NCBI RefSeq assembly: GCF_017874735.1
Contig: NZ_JAGGLV010000001.1
Location: 372,001-436,000, forward strand
Direction of reading: 5' to 3'
Source: Paenibacillus silagei
GTDB lineage: Bacteria; Bacillota; Bacilli; Paenibacillales; Paenibacillaceae
Length of the DNA: 64,000 nt
In this document: positions 25,057-33,318 of the stretch, piece by piece
Position numbering within the stretch: position 1 is the stretch's first letter
Layout of the letters: each line of letters opens with the position of its first letter
The notes under the pieces: model-generated
The model's input: the letters and a program-made list of their open reading frames with translations, nothing else
Database searches by the model: none
Told to the model about the DNA's origin: nothing
Translations under genes and position numbers: made by a program

Positions 25057-26289
25057 TTGAAGGAAGAATTAATTAGACGTTTTGTATCGTATGCTGAAAT
25101 GGATACCCAATCCAGCGAGGACAGCGAGAGCTGCCCGTCCACTCCAGGCCAAATGGTACTGGCGCATAAGCTGGCAGAGGAGCTGCAGGAGCTGGGACTG
25201 ACGGAGATTACGGTGGACGAGCATGCCTATGTCATGGCCTCGCTGCCCGCCAACACAGATAAAGAGGTTCCGGTGATTGGCTTCCTGGCCCATCTGGATA
25301 CCGCTACGGATTTCACCGGCACGAATGTGAAGCCGCAGATTGTAGAGAACTATGACGGGCAGGATCTGGTGCTGAATGAAGCCCAGAATGTTATCATGTC
25401 CACGAAGAGCTTCCCGGAGCTGAGCGGTTACAAGGGGCATACGCTGATTACGACCGACGGCACCACCCTGCTGGGGGCAGACAACAAGGCAGGCATCGCT
25501 GAGATCATGACGGCTATGGCCCATCTGCTGGCGCATCCGGAGATTAAGCATGGCAAGATCCGGGTCGCTTTTACCCCCGATGAAGAAATCGGACGCGGCC
25601 CGCATAAGTTCGACGTTGCCGCCTTCGGTGCTTCCTATGCCTACACCGTGGACGGGGGCCCGCTTGGGGAGCTGGAATATGAGAGCTTCAATGCCGCAGC
25701 CGCCAAAATCACCTTCCACGGAGTCAATGTCCATCCCGGTACAGCCAAGGGCAAGATGATCCATTCGTCCAAAATCGCCATGGCCTTCCATCTCCGTCTG
25801 CCCGCCGGTGAAGCCCCTGAATTCACAGACGGCTACGAGGGGTTCTACCACCTGATCTCCATGCAAGGCAGTGCCGAGCACAGCAAGCTGCATTACATTA
25901 TCCGCGACTTTGACCGCGGGCAGTTCGAGAACCGCAAATCGAATATCGCCGCAATTGTGGAGGAATTCAAATCTACATACGGAGCGGACAACATCATCCT
26001 GGAGATGAATGACCAATACTATAATATGCGCGAGAAAATCGAGCCCGTCCGGCATATCGTCGATATCGCCCGGGAAGCGATGGAGGGCCTCGGAATCACG
26101 CCGGTTATCCGTCCAATCCGCGGAGGGACTGACGGCTCACAGCTCTCTTATATGGGGCTGCCCACACCGAATATTTTCACCGGAGGCGAGAATTTCCACG
26201 GCAAATTTGAATACGCTTCTGTAGACGTAATGCTGAAGGCTGTACAGGTTATCGTTGAGATTGCCCGTCTGGCGGAACATAAAGCGTAA
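25057..26289 (+). CDS. pepT: Peptidase T (tripeptide aminopeptidase)
   Basis: A 410-residue M20-family zinc tripeptidase. Metal-binding and catalytic motifs are present: [55 protein letters not shown] and [12 protein letters not shown]. It removes the N-terminal residue from tripeptides in the cytosol. The start is TTG 25057 with GAGGAG 11 bp upstream, a rather long spacing. Followed by a terminator and convergent with the oxidoreductase gene. Confidence 0.95.
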   Translation: MKEELIRRFVSYAEMDTQSSEDSESCPSTPGQMVLAHKLAEELQELGLTEITVDEHAYVMASLPANTDKEVPVIGFLAHLDTATDFTGTNVKPQIVENYDGQDLVLNEAQNVIMSTKSFPELSGYKGHTLITTDGTTLLGADNKAGIAEIMTAMAHLLAHPEIKHGKIRVAFTPDEEIGRGPHKFDVAAFGASYAYTVDGGPLGELEYESFNAAAAKITFHGVNVHPGTAKGKMIHSSKIAMAFHLRLPAGEAPEFTDGYEGFYHLISMQGSAEHSKLHYIIRDFDRGQFENRKSNIAAIVEEFKSTYGADNIILEMNDQYYNMREKIEPVRHIVDIAREAMEGLGITPVIRPIRGGTDGSQLSYMGLPTPNIFTGGENFHGKFEYASVDVMLKAVQVIVEIARLAEHKA

Positions 26290-26314
26290 ATAAGATTATA
26301 TTAAAAACAGCAAA

Positions 26315-26351
26315 AACCCCGTGCCGCCCTGGAAACAGGGAGCACGGGGTT
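26315..26351. terminator. Bidirectional intrinsic terminator
   Basis: AACCCCGTGC (26315-26324) pairs with GCACGGGGTT (26342-26351), with an inner CCCT/AGGG extension. A-run and T-rich flanks allow action on both the pepT transcript and the convergent oxidoreductase transcript. Confidence 0.85.
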
Positions 26352-26392
26352 CTTATATTGCTTTGGTCACAGACCGTTATCCGTCTGCCGCT

Positions 26393-27529
26393 TTATTGCT
26401 TAACCGGCAGCCAGCCCGGTGTATGGATCAATGCTCTCCAGAGCGGGTCCGGAATCACAAGCTCTGCTTGGGCAGCCGGATCAAGCTCTGTCTTAATCTC
26501 ATCGGCCCGGCCCCCGGCCAGCTTCTGCACCCAGTCCGGTTCAATCAGAAGCGGACGGCCCAGCGCCACCAGGCTGATGCCGCTGTCCAGACTCTTCAGG
26601 GCATCGGCGGCAGAGTAGAGCGAGCCTACGCCAATTACCGGAGCTTTGTCTCCCGCCCGGTCTACGATCTGCTCAATACGCGGACGGCTGTCCTCCGTTC
26701 CCCGGCGTGGCAGTGACCACAGCTCCATGAGGGAGGCGTGCAGGTAATCCAGCCCCTCCGCTGTCAGCGCATCGATTAGGGCAAACGTGTCAGCCATCGT
26801 AATCCCCGGCGTTTCCGGCTCTTCAGGCGAGAAGCGGTAGCCTACAAGGAACGCACCCTCTGCATGCTGCTTCACCGCAGCCTTGACACTGCGCAGAACG
26901 GCCAGCGGGAAGGCGAGACGCTTCTGCAGATCCCCGCCCCAGCGGTCTTCGCGTCTGTTGGAATGCGGCGAGAAGAACTGCTGCAGCAGATATCCGTTCG
27001 CACCGTGAATCTCGACGCCATCGAAGCCGGCTTCGATCGCCCGGCGCGTCGCTTCACCGAAATCAGCGATAATTCCGGTAATCTCTTCGTCTGTCAGCGG
27101 GCGCGGAACCGCACCCTGTCCGCCGCCCGGCAGCTCGGCCGGCACATCGCTTGCACTGACAGGCTGTCCGTCAACCAGCTGCTCCGGCGGGCATTGGCGT
27201 CCGCCATGGAAGATCTGGAGCACGGCCTTCGCTCCTTCGCCCTTGATGGCCTCCGCCAGCTCACGCAGGCTTGGAATCAGCCCGTCATGATCAGCTCCGA
27301 ATTCACCCGGGAAGCCCTTCCCGCCGCGTGAGACATAGACACACGCGGTAATGACCATCCCCGCCCCGCCCGAACGGCGGATATAATAATCCAGCTCCGG
27401 CCGGGAGACGGTTCCATCCTCATTGGAGGAGAAATTAGTCATCGGCGCCATGACCACACGGTTCTTCAGTTCAATCCCGTTCTTGAATTTGAACGTCTCC
27501 AGCAGCGGGCTATATTCTGTCTTCAGCAT
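26393..27529 (-). CDS. NADH:flavin oxidoreductase, old yellow enzyme family
   Basis: A 378-residue FMN-containing TIM-barrel ene-reductase. Visible are KNRVVMAPMTNF, the substrate-binding HGANGYLLQQFFSPHSNRREDRWGG, IFHGGRQ and the phosphate-binding VIGVGSLYSAADALK. ATG 27529 lies behind GGAGG; the frame upstream lacks a site. An HxlR-family regulator lies 92 bp upstream on the same strand. The gap contains TTGTAT-N17-TATACT, a likely own promoter. Such pairs often respond to electrophiles or quinones. Confidence 0.9.
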   Translation of the reverse strand: MLKTEYSPLLETFKFKNGIELKNRVVMAPMTNFSSNEDGTVSRPELDYYIRRSGGAGMVITACVYVSRGGKGFPGEFGADHDGLIPSLRELAEAIKGEGAKAVLQIFHGGRQCPPEQLVDGQPVSASDVPAELPGGGQGAVPRPLTDEEITGIIADFGEATRRAIEAGFDGVEIHGANGYLLQQFFSPHSNRREDRWGGDLQKRLAFPLAVLRSVKAAVKQHAEGAFLVGYRFSPEEPETPGITMADTFALIDALTAEGLDYLHASLMELWSLPRRGTEDSRPRIEQIVDRAGDKAPVIGVGSLYSAADALKSLDSGISLVALGRPLLIEPDWVQKLAGGRADEIKTELDPAAQAELVIPDPLWRALIHTPGWLPVKQ

Positions 27530-27621
27530 ACCTATCAGCCTCCATTTATTTAAATCTTCACAAATGTTAGTATACAACTTAATTTTGCACAATACAAATA
27601 GAACGACTTCGTTTACAGTTG

Positions 27622-27996
27622 CTACCTATCACAGTGAGGTGCATCTTTCCAGATCACCTTGTCCCCGTAATTCTTGCCCCAGTCATACATCATGCGCAGC
27701 ACCGGCATCAGAGTATGTCCATACTCTGTCAGGGAGTACTCTACCCGCGGAGGAACCTCCGCATATACCTGCCTGAATACCAGCTGATCCTCCTCCAGCT
27801 CGCGGAGCTGGTTGGTCAGCATTTTCTGGGTGATATGGGGGATCAGCTTCTTGAGTTCACTGAACCGCTTAGTCCCTTCCAGACCCAGGTGCCACAGTAT
27901 AATCAGCTTCCACTTGCCGCCGATCACAGCGAGCGTAAGCTCCTTCTCGCAGTTGATCTCCTTCAGGTTGATACGGTCTTTAATTTCAGTCGCCAA
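27622..27996 (-). CDS. HxlR-family winged-helix regulator
   Basis: A 124-residue MarR-like winged-helix regulator of the HxlR family. The conserved cysteine and core are [24 protein letters not shown]; the DNA-binding segment is [29 protein letters not shown]. HxlR relatives either activate the formaldehyde pathway genes or sense electrophiles through the N-terminal cysteine. It sits between hxlB and the oxidoreductase gene, so either could be its target. The start is TTG 27996 after AGGGGG. Confidence 0.85.
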   Translation of the reverse strand: MATEIKDRINLKEINCEKELTLAVIGGKWKLIILWHLGLEGTKRFSELKKLIPHITQKMLTNQLRELEEDQLVFRQVYAEVPPRVEYSLTEYGHTLMPVLRMMYDWGKNYGDKVIWKDAPHCDR

Positions 27997-28060
27997 TATT
28001 TAGCCCCCTTCCGGCTATCATCATAATACAAATCCATCGCCCACCGCACATAAGCAGCAA

Positions 28061-28090
28061 AGGATGCCCTCCCGTCAAGGAAAGCATCCG
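28061..28090 (-). terminator. Weak terminator after hxlB
   Basis: GGATGC and GCATCC (28062-28067 and 28084-28089) enclose a 16-nt loop and are followed on the minus strand by TTTGCTGC. It lies in the 143-bp gap between hxlB and the HxlR gene and probably separates the two transcripts. Confidence 0.45.
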
Positions 28091-28139
28091 TGTGATAGCT
28101 TTATTGTATTCCAAGCTCTATTCTATTCCAAATCGTATG

Positions 28140-28697
28140 CTATTCCAAATTGGCATGCTTGCCGAACATCCGGCCGGAGGTCTGCCCCGTCTGCTCCATG
28201 ATCCGCAGAATAACTGCATCATAGAATACAAGCAGCGTCTGTTCAAACAAGGAGGCCATCGGCTGCAGCGTAGTATAGCCGCCGTCCGGCCGTTCCTTGG
28301 GAGCGCCAGGCAGCTTGACTGTATAATCTGCGAGACGTCCGATCGTCGAATCCGGCTGAATGGTTACGAGGACTACAGCTGCTCCGATTGCCTTGGCTTT
28401 CTCAGCCATGGAGACCAGTCCCTTCGTCTCGCCTGAGCCGGAACCCAGTACAAGCACATCGCCGGGGCCAATGCCCGGCGTTACTGTCTCTCCGACCACA
28501 TAAGCTGTCCGCCCGGCCTGCATCAGCCGCATGGCGAAGGCCCGGCCCATCAGGCCGGAACGACCGGCACCGGCCACGAAGATCTGCCCTGCGCGCAGCA
28601 GCTCCTCCGTCAGCGCCTCACCTTCTCCGGCATTCAGCCCGGAGACAGAGCCCTCCAGCTCCTTCACAATTTCCTGTGCGTATTGCTGCGTGTCCAT
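28140..28697 (-). CDS. hxlB: 6-phospho-3-hexuloisomerase
   Basis: A 185-residue SIS-domain isomerase that converts hexulose-6-phosphate to fructose-6-phosphate. Motifs are FVAGAGRSGLMGRAFAMRL, GPGDVLVLGSGSGETK and the C-terminal LFEQTLLVFYDAVILRI. It follows hxlA by 6 bp and completes the ribulose monophosphate route for formaldehyde fixation and detoxification. Confidence 0.95.
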   Translation of the reverse strand: MDTQQYAQEIVKELEGSVSGLNAGEGEALTEELLRAGQIFVAGAGRSGLMGRAFAMRLMQAGRTAYVVGETVTPGIGPGDVLVLGSGSGETKGLVSMAEKAKAIGAAVVLVTIQPDSTIGRLADYTVKLPGAPKERPDGGYTTLQPMASLFEQTLLVFYDAVILRIMEQTGQTSGRMFGKHANLE

Positions 28698-28703
28698 GGC
28701 TGC

Positions 28704-29336
28704 TTAAGCCTGGCTTACAAGGCGCTTCATTTCCGCAGCAGTTGCCTTCATGTCGGCTTCGCTAGTAATACCCCCGCCCACGATTACCAGATCAGGCTGC
28801 GCAGCAATCACTTCAGGCAGCGTACTCAGCTTAATGCCGCCGGCAATTGCAGTTTTGGCCCGGGTAACCACGCTCTTAATATCTCTCAGATCTGCGAAGG
28901 AATTCTTGCCCTCAGCCTGATGGTCATAGCCGGAATGCACGCAGACATAATCCACGCCCAGCGCATCCACTTCAGCGGCTCTGGCCTTGAGATCCTTCAC
29001 GTTAATCAGATCGACCAGGATCTCTGCACCTGTCTTCTTCGCTTCCTCCACCGCACCGCGGATCGTTGAATCATCAGATACACCCAGCACAGTTACGATG
29101 CCCGCGCCTGCTTCCACTGCCTTCATGACCTCATATCCGCCAGCATCCATGATTTTGAGATCGGCCAGCACCGTAAGCGCCGGAAAAGCTTCCTTGATCG
29201 CTTTCACCGCATGCAGCCCCTCATTAATAACGACCGGTGTTCCAATCTCAACGATATCTATAGATTCGGCAACCTCTGCAACAACCGCCTTGGCTCCGGC
29301 AATATCCACCAGATCGAGTGCTAACTGTAATTTCAT
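28704..29336 (-). CDS. hxlA: 3-hexulose-6-phosphate synthase
   Basis: A 210-residue member of the orotidine-monophosphate decarboxylase superfamily that condenses formaldehyde with ribulose-5-phosphate. The signature DLKIMDAGGYE, the N-terminal LALDLVD, YVCVHSGYD and GGIKLSTLPEV plus VIVGGGITSEAD are all present. First gene of the hxlAB pair. A palindrome-centred 26-bp candidate operator lies about 80-105 bp upstream of its start. Confidence 0.95.
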   Translation of the reverse strand: MKLQLALDLVDIAGAKAVVAEVAESIDIVEIGTPVVINEGLHAVKAIKEAFPALTVLADLKIMDAGGYEVMKAVEAGAGIVTVLGVSDDSTIRGAVEEAKKTGAEILVDLINVKDLKARAAEVDALGVDYVCVHSGYDHQAEGKNSFADLRDIKSVVTRAKTAIAGGIKLSTLPEVIAAQPDLVIVGGGITSEADMKATAAEMKRLVSQA

Positions 29337-29414
29337 ATGTGTAAGTTCTCCTTATCCGTAATATATTTTAGGAAGTGCTGCTTCTCAGTTTAGGGATATA
29401 CTGCCGATTAGGGA

Positions 29415-29440
29415 AGTAGGCACTTTAAAGTGAGGTAGTC
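29415..29440. promoter_or_regulatory. Candidate HxlR-type operator upstream of hxlA
   Basis: A perfect palindrome CACTTTAAAGTG (29421-29432) is flanked by AGTAGG on the left and AGGTAGT on the right, in the upstream region of hxlA. A second structure, an imperfect GGATTTTCAG/CTGAAATCC inverted repeat (29471-29498), lies between this site and the divergent MATE gene. Binding by the nearby HxlR protein is inferred from position only. Confidence 0.4.
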
Positions 29441-29582
29441 ACCTGTAGGATACTATTGGGCGACGCCGGCGGATTTTCAGGCAGCATGTCTGAAATCCTA
29501 CTGCATTTTCACAACAGCTGTGCTACCATACATTTGATTCAAAGATTCACAGCCGCAAGGAATCCTAATAAGAAGGTGTATG

Positions 29583-30962
29583 ATGGAAACAAGTAAGCCC
29601 AAGACATTCAACTTAATGAAGCTGACCTGGCCGATCTTCCTGGAACTGTTCCTGTTCATGCTGATGGGCAGTATGGATACCTTCATGATCAGCTCGGTGT
29701 CCGATGATGCGGTCTCCGGTGTCGGCGCGGCCAATCAGATTATTGCCATAGCCATTCTGGCGCTTAGTGTCATCGGGAACGGCGCAGCGATCGTCGTGTC
29801 GCAATACCTCGGCTCCAAGCAGCCCAAGGAAGCCGCCCGAGTGATCGGCAATGCGGTGACCCTGAATCTTGCCGTAGGGATCGTACTTAGTACAGTGATG
29901 CTGCTGCTCGGAGGCCACCTGCTGCAGGCGCTGAACGTGAAGGGTGACATTCTCGCCTACGCCCGCTCGTATATCAACATTGTCGGAGGCGCGATCTTCC
30001 TGCAGGCCCTCATCAACGCGCTGGCCGCCACTATCCGGACCCATGGCTTCACCAAGCAGACGATGGCGGTATCGCTGCTGATGAACGTTATCCATGTCGG
30101 CGGTAACTATCTGCTGATCTTCGGCCATTTCGGACTGCCTGCGCTAGGCGTGGAGGGTGCGGCCGTGTCAACCGTAATCAGCCGCTCCATCGCTCTCTTG
30201 ATCTTCTTCCTGCTGCTCTACCGGATTATGGAGGTACGCGTGAAATGGAGCTATTACGTTCACCTCTCCAAGAAATACGTGCTGCAGATTCTCAAAATCG
30301 GTATTCCGTCCGCATTCGAATCCGTAATGTACCAGTGCTGCCAGCTCGTCTTCACCCTGTACATCACCTATTTGGGGGCCGAGGCCATGGCAACCCGTCA
30401 GTATGCGGTTAATATCTCGAACTACATCTTCCTGTTCAGCGTAGCGGTGGCAATGGGGACCTCAATTATTGTGGGGCATCTTGTAGGTGCAAAACGGACG
30501 CAGGAGGCTTACTCACGGGTGTTCACCAGTGTGAAGTGGGCGCTGCTGGTCACAGTCATCATGGACCTGATCGTCATTCTGTTCCGCAAGCCGCTGCTGG
30601 GTCTGTTCACGGATAATGAGCTGATTATCGCTATGGGCGCCCAGGTCATCCTGCTCAGCTTCTTCCTGGAGACCGGACGGACCTGCAATCTGGTCATTAT
30701 CAACTCGCTGCGCGCGTCGGGCGATGCCAAGTTCCCGGTCTACATGGGCATGATTTCCATGGTGTGCATGAGTCTGCCGCTGGGCTACTTCCTGGTGTTC
30801 ACACTTGATCTGGGTCTGGCCGGGGTATGGCTGGCCACAGCGTTCGACGAATGGGTGCGGGCTGTTATTATGTACTTCCGCTGGAAGAGCCGAGCGTGGG
30901 AGAAGCATGGCCTGATCCAGCACGAACCGCCGGAAGCCGCTCCGGCCGCTCCGGCGCACTAA
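29583..30962 (+). CDS. MATE-family multidrug efflux transporter
   Basis: A 459-residue cation-coupled exporter with twelve predicted membrane helices in two homologous halves (first half from LTWPIFLELFLFMLMGSMDTFMIS, second from ILKIGIPSAFESVMYQCCQLVFT). Two adjacent ATG codons exist at 29580 and 29583; the second has better spacing from AAGG. The C-terminal tail is Pro/Ala rich. Divergent from hxlA, with no known functional link. Confidence 0.9.
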   Translation: METSKPKTFNLMKLTWPIFLELFLFMLMGSMDTFMISSVSDDAVSGVGAANQIIAIAILALSVIGNGAAIVVSQYLGSKQPKEAARVIGNAVTLNLAVGIVLSTVMLLLGGHLLQALNVKGDILAYARSYINIVGGAIFLQALINALAATIRTHGFTKQTMAVSLLMNVIHVGGNYLLIFGHFGLPALGVEGAAVSTVISRSIALLIFFLLLYRIMEVRVKWSYYVHLSKKYVLQILKIGIPSAFESVMYQCCQLVFTLYITYLGAEAMATRQYAVNISNYIFLFSVAVAMGTSIIVGHLVGAKRTQEAYSRVFTSVKWALLVTVIMDLIVILFRKPLLGLFTDNELIIAMGAQVILLSFFLETGRTCNLVIINSLRASGDAKFPVYMGMISMVCMSLPLGYFLVFTLDLGLAGVWLATAFDEWVRAVIMYFRWKSRAWEKHGLIQHEPPEAAPAAPAH

Positions 30963-31000
30963 TTCTGCGGCAGTACCTCAGGCCGGCTCGCCACACCAAT

Positions 31001-31047
31001 AAGGGATGCTAATCAGCCACCGGAAATACGGCTGATTAGCATCCCTT
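31001..31047. terminator. Bidirectional intrinsic terminator
   Basis: AAGGGATGCTAATCAGCC (31001-31018) and GGCTGATTAGCATCCCTT (31030-31047) form a perfect 18-bp stem with an 11-nt loop between the convergent MATE and sugar-binding-protein genes. Confidence 0.9.
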
Positions 31048-31068
31048 TGTCATAAGCTTATCCCATGC

Positions 31069-32394
31069 TCAGTTCCCCTTGGCTACTGCAACCTTATGTC
31101 TGGCTGCGAACTGCTCCGGCGTGACTGCTTTGCCGAACAGCGCCTGGATCATATCCAGATGGACCTGGGCAGCATGCGGCTTCATCTGCACATCCGCGAA
31201 CAGGGTAATACTGCTGGCATTGTTCAGTTCATTCAGCAGATCCACGTATAGCTGCGGCAGCTCCTCATTCGTGGTATCGACCTTGGTCGCCGGAATCACC
31301 CCCGCACTCGTCACTGAAGCCTCGCCCCATTTGAAGACGAAGTATTCGACAAAAGCCTTGGCCTCCTCCTTCACCCTGGACGATTCCGCTACGAACAGTC
31401 CGACACCCGGACCGCCTACCCAGTCGCCCGAATTCCCCTTCCCGCCTTCCACCGTAGGGAATTTGAAGAAGCCGACCTTGTCCTTGAAGGCCTGCGGAAT
31501 CTCCGGGTTGGTCGTGAAGTTGGGCAACTCCCAGGTACCGGTCAGGTACATGGCCGCCTTTTCTTCCATGAATTCCGATTTGCCCTCATCATACGACAAG
31601 CCGTTAAAACCGTTGTTGAAGGCGTTCATATCGACGAGGTTCTGCACTTCCGCTGCTGCCTGCACCAGTCCGGGATCATCGAAATAGCCCGTCCCCTTCG
31701 TTGCCCGCTTGAGCGTCTCACTTCCGGCAATACGGTCCGCCAGATACATATACCACAGCGAGCCTGTCCACCGGTCCTTATTACCCAGCCCCACCGGAGG
31801 CACACCATGACTGGAGAGCGCTCTCACAACTGCCTTGAACTCCTCATATGTTGTTGGCACCTGAAGATTATATTGGGCGAAGATCTCTTTATTATAAAAG
31901 ATCGGTGAGATGTTCATCTCCAGAGGCAGCGCATAGGTCTTGTTATCGACAACATAAGACTCTGTAGTGCTCTTCAGGAACTTATCCTTAAGCTGCCCGC
32001 CATGCAGGATGTCATCCAGCGGAGCAAATAATCCGCCTCTTACATAAGGCTCCATGAAGCCGGCTGCCCAGGTTATGCCTACATCGGGAAGGTCATTGGA
32101 AGCGGAGAGCACCTTGAGCTTGCTTTTATACTGCTCATTCTCCAGCACATCCTGCCTGATGATAATACCCGGATGCTCCTTCTCATATTCTGCGATAATC
32201 TGGCTGACCAGCTTATATTGCTGCGCGGAGAGTCCGGCGGGCCAGATGTGCATCATATGAATGGTTATTTTGGGGGAAGAGGCACCGGTAGCTGCAAGCT
32301 CACTATTATTCTCTCCCGCAGAGCCGCAGCCTGTCAGAACAAGCAGCCAGATGCAGGCCAGGAGCAGCCCCTTGGTCATGTGATTCCTTCGCAT
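31069..32394 (-). CDS. Extracellular sugar-binding lipoprotein of an ABC importer
   Basis: A 441-residue solute-binding protein with lipoprotein signal (LLLACIWLLVLTGCGS) and cluster B sugar-binding fold (ITIHMMHIWPAGLSAQQYKLVSQ, LPDVGITWAAGF, MYLTGTWELPNF). ATG 32394 has GGAGG 8 bp upstream; the ATG at 32400 is too close. It follows a YesMN-type two-component pair in the same direction but no permease genes follow: a strong terminator comes directly after it. It may serve permeases elsewhere or act as a sensing partner for the kinase. Confidence 0.88.
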   Translation of the reverse strand: MRRNHMTKGLLLACIWLLVLTGCGSAGENNSELAATGASSPKITIHMMHIWPAGLSAQQYKLVSQIIAEYEKEHPGIIIRQDVLENEQYKSKLKVLSASNDLPDVGITWAAGFMEPYVRGGLFAPLDDILHGGQLKDKFLKSTTESYVVDNKTYALPLEMNISPIFYNKEIFAQYNLQVPTTYEEFKAVVRALSSHGVPPVGLGNKDRWTGSLWYMYLADRIAGSETLKRATKGTGYFDDPGLVQAAAEVQNLVDMNAFNNGFNGLSYDEGKSEFMEEKAAMYLTGTWELPNFTTNPEIPQAFKDKVGFFKFPTVEGGKGNSGDWVGGPGVGLFVAESSRVKEEAKAFVEYFVFKWGEASVTSAGVIPATKVDTTNEELPQLYVDLLNELNNASSITLFADVQMKPHAAQVHLDMIQALFGKAVTPEQFAARHKVAVAKGN

Positions 32395-32517
32395 TGCCAT
32401 TGCCTCCCCATCTCACATTGCAAAAGGCCGTAATTATCCATGTAATCGCTATCATTCAAATTCTAGCATCGTACTCTGAGGCAGATAAGGGCACATTTAT
32501 TGGCTAAAATACCACAT

Positions 32518-33318
32518 TTATTGGATTTCCTGCGCTCCGCCCTTCATCTGCTGACGGTACCGGCTCGGGCTTATCGCCTCCAAGGACTTGAAAACCTTAA
32601 TGAAATATTTATCCGTCCGATACCCTACACGCTCTCCAATCTCCCCGACCGGCAGCGCGGTCTGGAGCAATAACTCCTTCGCCCGCTGAATCCGCAGACG
32701 GGACAGATATTCAGTGAAGGAGACCCCGGCCTGCTCCTTGAACAGCACGCTGAAATAGCTGGCATTCAGGTGAATCATCCCCGCTACCTCAGCCATCGTC
32801 AGCTGTTCGTGCAAATGCTGCTCCACATAGGCAATGGCCTCCTTAACCGGCTGCCCCATCCCGGCCTGCTCCGGGTCAATCTCCAGCAGCTTGTGATCCA
32901 CCAGCTTCTCCAGCTTCACATGGCGCTGCTGCTCCTCCTCCCGCTTCAGCGCATCCTCGACCACTGTCAGCAGCTCGGACTTGTCCAGCGGCTTCAGCAG
33001 ATAATTGACTGCCCCCAGCCGCATCGCCTGCTGCACATAATCGAACTCCGCATAGCCGGAGATGACAATGATCACCGGCTTCCGGGGAGCTTCCTGCAGC
33101 GAATGGATCAGATCCAGCCCGCTCACCTCCGGCATGCGCACATCTGTGATCAGCAGATGGACGCGCTCCTGCCGCAGCCGCTCGCGCGCTTCCACCCCGT
33201 TGTCGCAGGTCTCCACGATATACCGGCCTGCCGCCCATACTTCCAGCGTCTGCTTAATCCCCTGACGCGTTCTTGGTTCATCATCTACGATTAGAATCGT
33301 CTTGTTGCCCAGACTCAT
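32518..33318 (-). CDS. YesN-type response regulator (receiver plus AraC DNA-binding domain)
   Basis: A 266-residue regulator. The receiver domain (residues about 5-125) has the acidic pocket DDE, the phospho-acceptor Asp in LLITDVRMPE (about 58) and Lys in YLLKPLDKS. The AraC-type double helix-turn-helix ends the protein (LTMAEVAGMIHLNASYFSVLFKEQAG and VGEIGERVGYRTDKYFIKVFK). ATG 33318 follows GGAGGAG. The gene overlaps the kinase gene by 38 bp. It likely controls the downstream sugar-binding gene or remote sugar genes. Confidence 0.92.
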   Translation of the reverse strand: MSLGNKTILIVDDEPRTRQGIKQTLEVWAAGRYIVETCDNGVEARERLRQERVHLLITDVRMPEVSGLDLIHSLQEAPRKPVIIVISGYAEFDYVQQAMRLGAVNYLLKPLDKSELLTVVEDALKREEEQQRHVKLEKLVDHKLLEIDPEQAGMGQPVKEAIAYVEQHLHEQLTMAEVAGMIHLNASYFSVLFKEQAGVSFTEYLSRLRIQRAKELLLQTALPVGEIGERVGYRTDKYFIKVFKSLEAISPSRYRQQMKGGAQEIQ

